From Myxococcales bacterium (GTDB lineage: Bacteria; Myxococcota_A; Polyangia; Nannocystales; Nannocystaceae): DNA of 64,000 nt. The stretch is taken from positions 1,054,001 to 1,118,000 of the forward strand of contig JACKDW010000002.1 in the NCBI GenBank assembly GCA_020633295.1, in the 5' to 3' direction. The notes under the pieces are model-generated. The model ran no database searches, was not told the DNA's origin, and saw only the letters and a list, made by a program, of their open reading frames with translations. Shown here one piece after another: positions 1 through 8,162 of the stretch. Position 1 is the first letter of the stretch. Each line of letters opens with the position of its first letter. The position numbers and the translations under genes are program-made.

Positions 1-399
1 CGCGTCGGTCCCGACCTGCGGCGCGGCGGTGCGATCGAGCAGGCTCGCCCCGGCCTCGTCGCCGAAGCGTCCGCGAGGCGCGTCCGCGGAGACCGTCTTT
101 CGATGCTTCCCCCGGCGGCTCTCGTCGACGCAGTGGTTCCGCGCGATCGTGTAGATCCAGGTCGAGAACCGGGCGGTCTGCTCGTACCGGTTCTTGGCCT
201 TGATCACCCGCATGAAGACATCCTGCAGCATCTCCTCGGCGCGGCTGCGGTTACCGACGCTGCGCAGGATGAAGTTGTAGAGACCACGCTTGTACCGCGC
301 GACCAGGGGCGCGAAGGCCCGCCCCTCCCCCTTGCGAAAGGCGACCATCAGCTCCTCGTCGCTGCGAGGATCATCCGTGTGCGGTCGGCTGTCGGCCAT
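1..399 (-). CDS. ECF-type RNA polymerase sigma factor, C-terminally truncated by window edge
   Basis: The 133 visible codons read as the N-terminal two thirds of an extracytoplasmic-function sigma-70 factor. Region 2 is clear: the DEELMVAFRKGEGRAF helix, then ARYKRGLYNFILR, the core-binding stretch RAEEMLQDVFMRV, and the region 2.4 helix FSTWIYTIARNHCVDESRR that reads the -10 element. The linker to region 4 is starting when the window ends, so region 4 and the stop are not visible. The ATG at 399 is the first plausible start and gives the usual short N terminus. No anti-sigma gene is visible upstream; it may lie beyond the left edge. Family assignment is firm; its regulon cannot be told. Confidence 0.9.
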   Translation of the reverse strand, partial: MADSRPHTDDPRSDEELMVAFRKGEGRAFAPLVARYKRGLYNFILRSVGNRSRAEEMLQDVFMRVIKAKNRYEQTARFSTWIYTIARNHCVDESRRGKHRKTVSADAPRGRFGDEAGASLLDRTAAPQVGTDA

Positions 400-705
400 G
401 GGTGCGGGTCAGAGGACGAGAGCGAGCAGGACGAGATGGACGAGATGGACGAAGCAGCGGCGCGCGGGCAGCTCGAGTGTGCGCTCTCGGCGGAAGTCGT
501 TGCAAGCGTGGAGCCCTGCGCACGAGCGCGCAGCTACGCGTTTTACAGGACCTTTACCGCGCCGCGCCAGCCCGCGTCGCCGGCGATCGAGCGCGCCGTG
601 GTGACGCAGATGGACCAGACGGCGTGATACGCCCGTCGTGAGGAGATTCCCCCCGCGGACACGCCCGGTCACGAGCTTCGGTCGAGCGCGTTCGCGGCGA
701 GCTGC
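400..705. other. Intergenic region upstream of the ECF sigma gene
   Basis: About 300 bases between the sigma-factor start and the mutM stop, both leftward. It should hold the sigma gene promoter, but I see no convincing -35/-10 pair. A short direct repeat, GACGAGATG occurring twice in succession near 434-451, lies just upstream of the start codon. No convincing coding frame. Confidence 0.5.
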
Positions 706-1563
706 CTAGCGGATCCAGCCGCCGCGCGGCCGCGCCTGGTCGACCGGGCACAGCACACCGCTTCGGCCGCCGTGGGTGAAGCTCTCGAGCGCCTGACCGC
801 AGCTGGGGCACGGCTGCCCGGCGCGCCCGTAGACCGCGAGATCATCCTGGTTCCGCCCGACCTCGCCGACGACGTTGCGGAAGTCCTTCAACGTCGTGCC
901 GCCGTTCTCGATCCCCTGCTCGAGCACCCGCACGAGCGCCGCCGCCAGACGATCCCAGGCGGTGGCGCGCAGGCGAACGGCCCGCGCGAGCGGGTGGATC
1001 CGGGCGATGAACAGCGCCTCCACGGCGTAGATATTCCCGACGCCAGCGACCGCGGTCTGGTCGAGGAGCGCGTCGCGAATCGCCCGCTTGCTCGCCCCGA
1101 GCCGCTCCCGCAGCGCGGCGCCGTCAAAGCCGGGATCGAGGGGCTCAACGCCGAGCGTCGACAGCGGCGGCGACGCGTTCAGGCTCGCGAGCGCGCCGGC
1201 TCGCAGCCCACCGAAGCGACGCGGGTCGACGAAGCGGAGCTCACGATCGTCGGCGAAGCGCAGCGCCAGGTGGGTGTGGCGAGCGCGTGGCGCTCCCGCC
1301 TTCGCGACGCCGCAACGACCGGTCATCCCCAGGTGGATCAACAACGCGAGACGCGTGGGCCCGGTGAACTCCCAGATGATGTGCTTGCCCCGACGACGCA
1401 CCGCGCCGGGGCGGGCGCCGACGAGGACGTCGAGGTTCTCCTCGCGCCAGTGCTCGCCGATGCGGAGCGGATGCTCGCTGCGCCACAGCGCCGTCACGGG
1501 CTCGCGCACCCTGGCCGCGACGAGCCCCCGGCGCACGGACTCGACCTCGGGCAGCTCAGGCAC
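706..1563 (-). CDS. mutM: Formamidopyrimidine-DNA glycosylase (Fpg/MutM)
   Basis: Base-excision repair enzyme that removes 8-oxoguanine and formamidopyrimidines and nicks the abasic site. The GTG start at 1563 is fixed by biology: it places Pro at position 2 followed by ELPEVESVRRGL, and Pro is the catalytic nucleophile exposed after Met removal. The RRGKHIIWEF stretch carries the conserved beta-turn Lys, and GVGNIYAVEALF is the helix-two-turns-helix. The C-terminal zinc finger is unusual: CPSCG and GRSGVLCP are present, but the fourth zinc ligand of the usual CPxCQ is Asp (CPVDQ). Length 285 residues is normal. It overlaps rsmA by 8 bases, so the two are probably co-transcribed with tsaD. 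Confidence 0.96.
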   Translation of the reverse strand: MPELPEVESVRRGLVAARVREPVTALWRSEHPLRIGEHWREENLDVLVGARPGAVRRRGKHIIWEFTGPTRLALLIHLGMTGRCGVAKAGAPRARHTHLALRFADDRELRFVDPRRFGGLRAGALASLNASPPLSTLGVEPLDPGFDGAALRERLGASKRAIRDALLDQTAVAGVGNIYAVEALFIARIHPLARAVRLRATAWDRLAAALVRVLEQGIENGGTTLKDFRNVVGEVGRNQDDLAVYGRAGQPCPSCGQALESFTHGGRSGVLCPVDQARPRGGWIR

Positions 1564-2410
1564 GCGCGGCCTCCGTCGCCTCGCGCGCGCGCTGCAGCGC
1601 CGCGAACTCCTCGGGACCGAGTCGTTCAGGGCGTGTTCGCGGGTCAACGCCCGCCGCGTGACACCAAGCCAGCACCTCGTCGCGCGGCGCGAGGGCCGAG
1701 AGCGCGTTGGACAGCACCTTGCGCCGGCGCTGGAACGCGGTCCGCACGAGCGCCTGGTACCCGAGGTCATCGCCGACCTCGCCGCGCGGCCGCGTCAGCG
1801 GATCGAGGCGGATCACCGCCGAGTCCACGCGCGGCGCGGGCAAGAAGCATCCTCGCGGCGCGCGACAGACGGTGGCGATCGAGCGCACCCGCGAGAGGCT
1901 CGCCGTGACCCCGCCGTACCGTCGCGAGCCCGGCTCCGCGCACAGGCGCTGCGCGACCTCCTCCTGGACCATGATGATCCACGGCCCGACCGCGTCGTGG
2001 TGTGCGAGCAGCGCGAACAGCAGCGGGCCGGTGAGCTGGTATGGGAGGTTGCCGATGATCGGCGGACGCGGTCGCGCCTCGTCGCGCGCGGACGAGTAGT
2101 CAAACTTCACCGCGTCGGCCTCGAACAGGCGAAAGCCCGGTCGCGCGCCGAGCTCGGCGCGCAGCACCCCGCAGAGGTCACGGTCGCGCTCGATCGCCCA
2201 GACCTCGGAACCTGTCCCAAGTAACCTGTCCGTAAGCGTGCCGAGGCCCGCGCCGATCTCGACCGCGCGCGTCCGCGGCGAGAGCTCGGCGGCCTCGACG
2301 ATCGCGTCGTGAATCGCGACCTCGTGCAGGAAGTTCTGCCCCCAGCTGTGACGCGCGGTGAGCCCGTAGCGGCGCAGGAGCTCGCGCGGCGGCGCGATCC
2401 GGTCGGTCAC
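1556..2410 (-). CDS. rsmA: 16S rRNA dimethyladenosine transferase RsmA (KsgA)
   Basis: Dimethylates the two adjacent adenines in the 3'-terminal hairpin of 16S rRNA late in 30S assembly, using S-adenosylmethionine. Visible motifs: SWGQNFLHE near the N terminus, the SAM-binding loop EIGAGLGTLTDRL, the acidic IERDRDL after strand 2, and the catalytic NLPYQLTGPLL motif. The C-terminal part carries FLPAPRVDSAVIRL, typical of KsgA. The GTG start overlaps the tsaD stop as GTGA, indicating translational coupling. At 284 residues it matches family length. An open frame extends far upstream but is only the shadow of tsaD. Confidence 0.97.
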   Translation of the reverse strand: MTDRIAPPRELLRRYGLTARHSWGQNFLHEVAIHDAIVEAAELSPRTRAVEIGAGLGTLTDRLLGTGSEVWAIERDRDLCGVLRAELGARPGFRLFEADAVKFDYSSARDEARPRPPIIGNLPYQLTGPLLFALLAHHDAVGPWIIMVQEEVAQRLCAEPGSRRYGGVTASLSRVRSIATVCRAPRGCFLPAPRVDSAVIRLDPLTRPRGEVGDDLGYQALVRTAFQRRRKVLSNALSALAPRDEVLAWCHAAGVDPRTRPERLGPEEFAALQRAREATEAARA

Positions 2411-3477
2411 GACTCCACCCCTCGCGCGACGCGAACCCGCGGATCGTCGATCGCCCGGCTGGTGAACAGCTCGACCCCCGGCGCTTGACCCACGCGCGCG
2501 CGCGCGGCCGCAGCCGCAGCGATCATCGCCGCGTTGTCTCCGCAGTAGCGCAGCGGCGGGACGCGCAGCGCGATCCCGTCCTCCTCGGCGATCTGCTCGA
2601 GCCGCGCCCTCAGCCCGCGATTCGCGGACACCCCGCCAACCACGTGCAGACGCGGGAGCTTGAGCTGTCGACACGCGCGCCTCGCCTTGAGCGTGAGCAC
2701 GTCGACCACCGCCGCCTGGAAGCTCGCGCACAGGTCCGTCAGCTCCGCGCGCGAGCGCGGCATCCCGCCGCGCTCGGTGTGCACGAGCACCGCGGTCTTC
2801 AGCCCCGAGAACGAGAACTCGAACTCGTGCTTCTTCGCCGTCATCGCGCGCGGGAAGTCGATCGCGTGCGGATCTCCCTCGGCCGCCAACCGATCGATCA
2901 CCGGTCCGCCCGGGTACCCGAGCCCCAGCAGCTTCGCGACCTTGTCGTAGGCCTCGCCGGCGGCGTCGTCCCGCGTCGCGCCGAGGATCGTGTAGTCGCC
3001 AAAACCAGCGACGTGGACGATCTCGGTGTGGCCCCCCGAGACCAGCAGCGCGACGTGGGGTGCGAACTCCTCGGGCGCGCGCCGGAAGCCGTCCACCGCG
3101 TCGCCGAGGAACGCCGACACGATGTGCCCCTCCATGTGATGCACGCCGAACAGCGGCAGCCGTGAGACCGCCGCCATCCCCCGCGCCATCTGCACGCCGA
3201 CCAGCAACGCGCCGACCAGCCCCGGCCCGGCTGTCACCGCGAGCCCATCCAGCTCGGAGAGCTCGACCACGCCGGCGGCTTTCATAGCCTCGCGGACGAC
3301 CGGGACCACTGCGCCGAGGTGATGCCGACTCGCCAGCTCCGGGACCACGCCACCAAACCGCGCGTGGACCTCGATCTGCGAGGCGACGACGCTCGACTCG
3401 ACCCAGAACCCGCGAACGATCGCGGCGGCGGTCTCGTCGCACGACGACTCGATGGCGAGAATTCGCGGATCACTCAT
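2407..3477 (-). CDS. tsaD: tRNA N6-adenosine threonylcarbamoyltransferase TsaD
   Basis: Transfers the threonylcarbamoyl group from TC-AMP to A37 of ANN-decoding tRNAs, acting with TsaB and TsaE. The ASKHA-fold signature opens the protein (ILAIESSCDETAAAIV). The metal-binding HHMEGH motif follows at about residues 110-115, then SGGHTEIVHV, the GEAYDKVAKLLGLGYPGG block and a C-terminal VGGVSANRGLR plus CGDNAAMIA. Length of 356 is close to the E. coli protein. It heads the tsaD-rsmA-mutM run and diverges from the rhomboid gene, with a 122-base gap that must hold both promoters. Confidence 0.97.
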   Translation of the reverse strand: MSDPRILAIESSCDETAAAIVRGFWVESSVVASQIEVHARFGGVVPELASRHHLGAVVPVVREAMKAAGVVELSELDGLAVTAGPGLVGALLVGVQMARGMAAVSRLPLFGVHHMEGHIVSAFLGDAVDGFRRAPEEFAPHVALLVSGGHTEIVHVAGFGDYTILGATRDDAAGEAYDKVAKLLGLGYPGGPVIDRLAAEGDPHAIDFPRAMTAKKHEFEFSFSGLKTAVLVHTERGGMPRSRAELTDLCASFQAAVVDVLTLKARRACRQLKLPRLHVVGGVSANRGLRARLEQIAEEDGIALRVPPLRYCGDNAAMIAAAAAARARVGQAPGVELFTSRAIDDPRVRVARGVES

Positions 3478-3599
3478 TCAGGGCCCCTGTCGCTCGAACG
3501 CGCGCGTTCGCTGCCTACCCTGGCATCGTCTGCTCTTCAACTTCAACCACGTCAGAGTCTCGCCGCCTGTGAACTCCGGCGGTACCCTGCGAGCACTTG

Positions 3600-4718
3600 A
3601 TGTCGTCCGCTGAGAAGTCCGCGCAACTAGCGCCATTTTGGCCTGTCTTGACAACCGCGCTAATCGCGCTTTGCACCATCGCGTTTCTGACCCTCTGGGT
3701 CGTCGGGCTGACCGAAAGTCTCAACATCGGCAGTTTCCTGCGCCAGAGCCTGTGGGCCATCCCCAACGACAACGATCTCCTCACGCGGTTTGGCGCCCTC
3801 GAGCTGACCCGGGTTTGGATCGACCAGGAGTGGTGGCGAGTGCTCAGCGCGCCCTTCCTGCATGGCTCCTGGATCCACCTCATCCTCAACATGATCGCGC
3901 TCTGGTCGATCGGCGGCTGGGTTGAGCTCGTCTGGGGCCGCGCCATCATGTTCATCCTGTTCCTGCTGGCCTCGATCGGCGGGTGCCTCGCCTCGCTGCT
4001 CTGGGCCGAGGCGCTCATCATCGTCGGCGCCTCTGGCGGGATCCTCGGTCTGGCTGGAGCGCTATGGGTGGCGCGAACGAAAGGCGACCAAAACCTCCGC
4101 GACCAGCTTGAGCCTATCTCAGCCCGTCAACTCGGCATCATGATCGGCCTCGTGATCGTCCTGGGGGCGATGGTCCCGATCATCGCTCAGGCGGGGCACC
4201 TTGGCGGCTTGGTGGTGGGTCTGATCGCCGCCGCGTTCCTGGTTCGGCGTCGTCCGACGGCCGCCCTCCTCTCCAGTCTTTTATCGGTCGGAATCATGGT
4301 TCCGCTCGCGGCGAGCCCTACCTGGCGCACGAACTATCACACGTACCTGGGATTTCGGTACCTCCGCGGTGGTGACGACCAGCAAGCGCTCCGATTCCTG
4401 GAGGCTGCGCTCGAGCGTACCCCCGAGGATGCCTCGCTTGCGAACGCGGTGGCCTACGAACTCTCGCTCCAGGGAGTGCAGCTCGAACGCGCGACAGAGC
4501 TGGTGTCCTTCGCGCTCAAGCAGGACCCGGAGAATCCCGACTACCTCGACACGAGGGGCTGGATCCTCTGCCGCCAGGGCGACCACACGGAGGGGACAAA
4601 ATGGCTCCGTCGAGCGGTTGCTGCGGACGATGACCCTCCGGCGGAGATCCTTGGGCATGTCGAGGGCTGCCTTGATGCGGCTGTTTCACGTGAAACAGCC
4701 CCTCGACCGCTCGACTGA
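3600..4718 (+). CDS. Rhomboid-family intramembrane serine protease with C-terminal TPR region
   Basis: Membrane protease predicted to cleave transmembrane substrates within the bilayer. About six hydrophobic segments span residues 12-220. The catalytic dyad is visible as Ser145 in GASGGILG and His200 in AGHLGG, with the upstream HGSWIHLILN loop supplying His93 and Asn97. Residues about 245-360 form TPR-like helices (YLRGGDDQQALRFLEAALER, then ANAVAYELSLQG and RGWILCRQGDHTEGTKWLRR), a cytosolic adaptor seen in many bacterial rhomboids. I chose ATG 3600 over the in-frame TTG one codon earlier. The last codons (AVSRETA) contain a perfect parS palindrome, so the C terminus is doubly constrained. 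Substrate unknown. Confidence 0.92.
   Translation: MSSAEKSAQLAPFWPVLTTALIALCTIAFLTLWVVGLTESLNIGSFLRQSLWAIPNDNDLLTRFGALELTRVWIDQEWWRVLSAPFLHGSWIHLILNMIALWSIGGWVELVWGRAIMFILFLLASIGGCLASLLWAEALIIVGASGGILGLAGALWVARTKGDQNLRDQLEPISARQLGIMIGLVIVLGAMVPIIAQAGHLGGLVVGLIAAAFLVRRRPTAALLSSLLSVGIMVPLAASPTWRTNYHTYLGFRYLRGGDDQQALRFLEAALERTPEDASLANAVAYELSLQGVQLERATELVSFALKQDPENPDYLDTRGWILCRQGDHTEGTKWLRRAVAADDDPPAEILGHVEGCLDAAVSRETAPRPLD
4682..4697. promoter_or_regulatory. parS site 1 (perfect palindrome, inside coding sequence)
   Basis: TGTTTCACGTGAAACA is an exact match to the Bacillus subtilis parS consensus bound by ParB/Spo0J. It lies within the last codons of the rhomboid gene rather than between genes, and begins a cluster of five sites. 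Confidence 0.95.
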
Positions 4719-4724
4719 CACGGC

Positions 4725-4740
4725 CGTTTCACGTGGAACG
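4725..4740. promoter_or_regulatory. parS site 2
   Basis: CGTTTCACGTGGAACG keeps the invariant GTTNCACGTGNAAC core of ParB sites. One arm carries the B. subtilis-type base (TTTCAC) and the other the myxobacterial-type base (GTGGAA). Confidence 0.9.
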
Positions 4741-4748
4741 GTAGGCAC

Positions 4749-4764
4749 CGTTTCACGTGGAACG
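4749..4764. promoter_or_regulatory. parS site 3
   Basis: CGTTTCACGTGGAACG, identical to site 2. It is followed immediately by an extra GTGAAAC half-site, and is the first member of a 35-bp direct repeat. Confidence 0.9.
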
Positions 4765-4791
4765 TGAAACTGCCGCAGGTGTCGAGCGAGC

Positions 4792-4807
4792 CGTTTCACG
4801 TGGAACG
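4792..4807. promoter_or_regulatory. parS site 4
   Basis: CGTTTCACGTGGAACG again, exactly 43 bases after site 3 and in the second copy of the direct repeat, also followed by a GTGAAAC half-site. A decayed relative, TGTTTCATGTGGAGCG, sits further on at 4850-4865. Confidence 0.9.
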
Positions 4808-4902
4808 TGAAACTGCCGCAGGTGTGAAACGGGCCCGTTCACAAGTATGTGTTTCATGTGGAGCGGCCTGAGACCTGAACGCCACAGACGAGCATCCCGG
4901 CG

Positions 4903-4918
4903 TGTTCCACGTGAAACG
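4903..4918. promoter_or_regulatory. parS site 5
   Basis: TGTTCCACGTGAAACG, the mirror-type mixture of the two arm variants. It sits 17 bases past the rsmG stop codon, closing the cluster. Confidence 0.9.
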
Positions 4919-4935
4919 GTCGGTCGGCCCGGCGA

Positions 4936-5553
4936 TCACGGACGATAGGCCCGAACGGACCATGGCCCATGCTCTCGACGTGCGAACGAGATAAACCCGG
5001 TTGGGTCCTCCTGCCCTGCACGCAAGTGCGCAAACAGGACCCCATCCGACTCAATCACGCGCTGCCCCACAGACAGCCACTCCGGTGGAGCGAAGGTGGC
5101 TCGCGATGACGCTACCCGCGCCCGTGTCGGAAGGTTGCCACGCTCGAGGGACTGCCAGCCCTTCCTCTCAAGTCGAGCCCGAACCACATCGCAATCGCCC
5201 CGGCCAATCGCGGCGAGCGCGATCTCGAGGAACGCTGCGCGTCGTTGACGTGGCTCGACGAGTGTCAGCGCGACACCAAGAGTCGCGGCGACAACGAGCC
5301 CGGGAAATCCGCCACCAGCGCCGACATCAACCCAGCGCTCGCCCGGTTGCACTCCGATATCGCGTGCTAACGACACGAGAAGAAGTGACTCGCGGAGTTG
5401 CGCTCGCAGACTCGATTCGTCGATCTTCGCGGTGAGGTTTACCGCAGGCGCGTAGTTCGCCCAGAGTTCGCAGAGTTTGCCGAGCCGCTCGAGGTGCCCG
5501 TCTTCGAGCCGTCGATCCTGAAGTTCGAGACCATGCAGGTTTATGCTGAACAT
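4936..5553 (-). CDS. rsmG: 16S rRNA 7-methylguanosine methyltransferase RsmG (GidB)
   Basis: Methylates N7 of G527 in the 530 loop of 16S rRNA; loss usually gives low-level streptomycin resistance. The Rossmann SAM loop is VDVGAGGGFPGLVVA, followed by the acidic end of strand 2 in TLVEPRQRRAAFL, with conserved ASSRATFAPPEWL in the C-terminal half. N-terminal LWANYAPAVNLTA is the family's usual opening. In many bacteria gidB heads a gidB-parA-parB cluster. Here the parS sites lie immediately downstream of rsmG but no parAB is visible. It diverges from the bioF-like gene; length 205 is normal. Confidence 0.95.
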   Translation of the reverse strand: MFSINLHGLELQDRRLEDGHLERLGKLCELWANYAPAVNLTAKIDESSLRAQLRESLLLVSLARDIGVQPGERWVDVGAGGGFPGLVVAATLGVALTLVEPRQRRAAFLEIALAAIGRGDCDVVRARLERKGWQSLERGNLPTRARVASSRATFAPPEWLSVGQRVIESDGVLFAHLRAGQEDPTGFISFARREHGPWSVRAYRP

Positions 5554-5634
5554 TTATTCAGCCTCGCGTACCTCTGAGTGTTCGCGGATTTCTGTCACGG
5601 GTCAACTTTCACGTCAGCCCCTATCCTCCGTCGC

Positions 5635-6792
5635 GTGTCGGACGACCTTGACGCTCGCGTTCTCCGTCGCCTCGAGCGCCTCCGCGCCCAGGGGCTCGAG
5701 CGCCGCTGTCCGCTCCCATCGCGGACGGGGGTCGAGTACGAGCTCGCGGGCAGAGCCGTGGTCGGTTTCTGCAGTAATGACTATCTCGGCCTCGCCGCGT
5801 CGAGCGTGGCTTCGGACCTGCCCCAAGAGACTCCTTTTGGCGCGACCGCCTCACGCCTCGTCTGTGGCGACAGTGAGGAGCATCGCGCGCTCGAGCGCGC
5901 GCTCGCGTCGCTCGTGGGCTGCGAGGACGCGGTACTATTCTCCTCCGGCTTCGCCGCGAACGTCGGCGCGTTGCCGGCGCTGATCGAGCCCGATGATCAC
6001 GTCTTCAGCGACGCGCTGAACCACGCGAGCATGATCGACGGGCTCCGGCTCGCGCGCGCGCGCGTCACGATCACGCCGCACGGCGCGTCCCCGCGTGACG
6101 TGCGTCCGTCCGCTCCCGCGGTGTCGTGGTGGATCACGGAGAGCGTGCACTCGATGGCCGGTGACCGGGTATCGATCGAGGCGCTCGCCCAGCACCTCGA
6201 TCACGGCGGGCTCGTGTACCTGGACGAGGCCCATGGCCTCGGGCTGTTCGCCGGTGGTGCTGGGCTCGCGCGCGCCCACGGGATCACCCCGACCGTCGTC
6301 GCAGGCCCGCTCGGGAAGTCCTTCGCCTGCGCCGGCGCGTTCGTGGCAAGTTCGCGCGCCGTGGCCGAGCTGCTCCGGAGCGCGGCGCGGAGCTTCGTGT
6401 TCTCGACCGGGCTCTCCCCCTTGCTCGTCGAAGCGATCCGACATTCCCTCTCGCGCGTGACTGGACCGGAGGGCGATCAACGTCGCGCTCTACTTTGGGA
6501 TAACATCGCCCATCTCGGCGAGCGACTCGGGCTCGCCGACGTCCCCGAGTCGCCGATCATCCCGATCCACGTCGGCGATAACCGGGCCGCGCTGCGGGCG
6601 AGCGAGCTCCTGTTCGAGCGAGGATGGCATGTCCAGGCGATCCGCCCGCCGACGGTTCCTCCAGACACCGCGCGGCTGCGCGTGAGCGTCTCGGCCGCGC
6701 ACTCCGCCTCGCACATCGACGCCTTCGCCCGCGACCTGCGATCGGTCTTCTCAACGCTCGGGCTCCGCGCCGAGCTGCGCCGCGCATCCTGA
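5635..6792 (+). CDS. bioF: 8-amino-7-oxononanoate synthase-like PLP enzyme (BioF/AONS family)
   Basis: Alpha-oxoamine synthase fold, likely condensing an amino acid with an acyl thioester; BioF makes the 8-amino-7-oxononanoate of biotin synthesis. Visible: FCSNDYLGLA, FGATASRLVCG, the LFSSGFAANVG block, the aldimine-stacking region NHASMIDGLRL, YLDEAHGLGLFA, and the PLP lysine in GPLGKSFACAGAF. The GTG start at 5635 gives the usual N terminus; an in-frame ATG 57 bases upstream would add an unconserved stretch. No other biotin gene is nearby, so a different substrate (as in KBL or HemA relatives) cannot be excluded. It converges on mnmE with a 17-base gap. Confidence 0.85.
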   Translation: MSDDLDARVLRRLERLRAQGLERRCPLPSRTGVEYELAGRAVVGFCSNDYLGLAASSVASDLPQETPFGATASRLVCGDSEEHRALERALASLVGCEDAVLFSSGFAANVGALPALIEPDDHVFSDALNHASMIDGLRLARARVTITPHGASPRDVRPSAPAVSWWITESVHSMAGDRVSIEALAQHLDHGGLVYLDEAHGLGLFAGGAGLARAHGITPTVVAGPLGKSFACAGAFVASSRAVAELLRSAARSFVFSTGLSPLLVEAIRHSLSRVTGPEGDQRRALLWDNIAHLGERLGLADVPESPIIPIHVGDNRAALRASELLFERGWHVQAIRPPTVPPDTARLRVSVSAAHSASHIDAFARDLRSVFSTLGLRAELRRAS

Positions 6793-6809
6793 GGAGCTCA
6801 CTTCCCGAT

Positions 6810-8156
6810 TCACTTCCCGATACAGAAGCGCGAGAAGATCCGCCTCAGCACGTCCTCGCCGATGGCGCCGAGCGCGTGGCGACCGGTGATCTCCGCGAGC
6901 CGTCGCTCGGCCGCGCCAAGTTCGAAAGCCACGAGCTCGAGCGGCGCGTCCTCTCCGAGCCGCGTCGCGCAGGCCTCGATCGACGCGAGCGCCTCGCTCG
7001 CGCGCTCGCGATGACGCGCGAGGCCAATCCACGGCGAGTCGTCCGCGCTCGCGTCCCCGTCAACAAACCATCGCCGGAGCGTCGCGCGCAGACGATCGAG
7101 ACCGGCGCCCGTACGCGTGCTCACGCCGAGCCAGTCAGGTCGCGCGCACCCGAGGTCGCGCTTGCTCTCGACGAGCACAACGTGGGCGTTGACCCCTTCG
7201 TCCACGCCGCGCTCCACGGGTTGTTCATCGGCCGCCTCGATCCACAGCACGATGTCCGCGCCGGCGAGCTGGTCACGCGTCCTCGCTATACCCTCGAGCT
7301 CAAGCTCGTCCCCGGGGACGCCGCGCAGCCCCGCAGTGTCGATCAAGACGGCGCCGTGGGGGTCGAGCTCGAGCGCGGCCTCGACGTAGTCCCGCGTCGT
7401 ACCTGGCTGCGGGGACACAATGGCACGCTCGCGCTGCACGAGCGCGTTGAACAGCGAGCTCTTGCCCGCGTTCGGCGGACCCGCGAGCGCGATCCTCGCG
7501 ACCTCGCGCGCGCGTCGGCCCGCCTCGAACCGTCGCAGCCACCCCGCGACCGTCCCGCGGAGCCCCTCGAGCTCCTCCGACCATCGCGTCGTGTCTGCGG
7601 CCGTGACATCCTCGGGAAAATCCAGGTTCGCCTCGATCTCCCCCCGCAAGCCGGCGACCTGCTCCCGCACCGCGTCGACGCGCCGCCCCAGCTCACCGGC
7701 GACCAGCCGCCGCGCCTGGGCGAGCGCGGCGTCCGTCTGTGCGGCGACGAGCGCCGCGATGCCCTCGGCCTGCTCGAGGTCGAGGCGTCCGAGCTCAAAG
7801 GCGCGTCGACTGAATTCACCGGGCCCAGCGGCCGTCGCTCCGCACGCGAGCAGCGCGTCGACGACCTGCTGGACGTTGCGAGCGCCTGCGTGGATGTGAA
7901 GCTCGACCACATCCTCACCGGTGAACGAACGCGGTCCCGGCATGACGACGACAAGCGCGTCTTCTGTACCGCGAGCCTCGCCCGGCGCGCCGATGTGGAG
8001 TCTCCGGCGCGCGAGCCGTCGTGGACTCGGCAGCGAGCCGGTGAGCTCGGCGGCGATCGTCCGGGCGGCGGGTCCGCTGAGTCGCACAATTGCGACACCC
8101 CCGTCGGGAGTGCCGGTGGCGACCCCGACGAGGGTGCTACGAGTTTGTGGCGTCAC
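6810..8156 (-). CDS. mnmE: tRNA modification GTPase MnmE (TrmE)
   Basis: With MnmG it installs 5-(carboxy)aminomethyl groups on wobble uridine 34. The N-terminal folate-binding domain carries GGVAIVRLSGPAA; the helical domain flanks an inserted Ras-like G domain with P loop GPPNAGKSSLFNAL, the TTRDYVE G2 region and switch II DTAGLRG. The protein ends in CIGK, the conserved C terminus whose Cys is functionally required. Length 448 is typical. It is the last gene of the rpmH operon, six bases after khpB, the usual order in bacteria. Confidence 0.97.
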   Translation of the reverse strand: MTPQTRSTLVGVATGTPDGGVAIVRLSGPAARTIAAELTGSLPSPRRLARRRLHIGAPGEARGTEDALVVVMPGPRSFTGEDVVELHIHAGARNVQQVVDALLACGATAAGPGEFSRRAFELGRLDLEQAEGIAALVAAQTDAALAQARRLVAGELGRRVDAVREQVAGLRGEIEANLDFPEDVTAADTTRWSEELEGLRGTVAGWLRRFEAGRRAREVARIALAGPPNAGKSSLFNALVQRERAIVSPQPGTTRDYVEAALELDPHGAVLIDTAGLRGVPGDELELEGIARTRDQLAGADIVLWIEAADEQPVERGVDEGVNAHVVLVESKRDLGCARPDWLGVSTRTGAGLDRLRATLRRWFVDGDASADDSPWIGLARHRERASEALASIEACATRLGEDAPLELVAFELGAAERRLAEITGRHALGAIGEDVLRRIFSRFCIGK

Positions 8157-8162
8157 CCTCGA

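Larger units (their letters stand above)
4748..4825. repeat. 35-bp direct repeat, two copies, each carrying a parS site
   Basis: The identical 35 bases at 4748-4782 and 4791-4825 comprise a parS site, a trailing GTGAAAC half-site and CTGCCGCAGGTGT. Eight unrelated bases separate them. This looks like a recent local duplication that raised the number of ParB sites. Confidence 0.9.

Noticed and set aside
4748..4825. CRISPR-like reading of the 35-bp direct repeat
   Set aside because: Only two copies with an 8-base gap, each containing a parS site; no spacers or cas genes.
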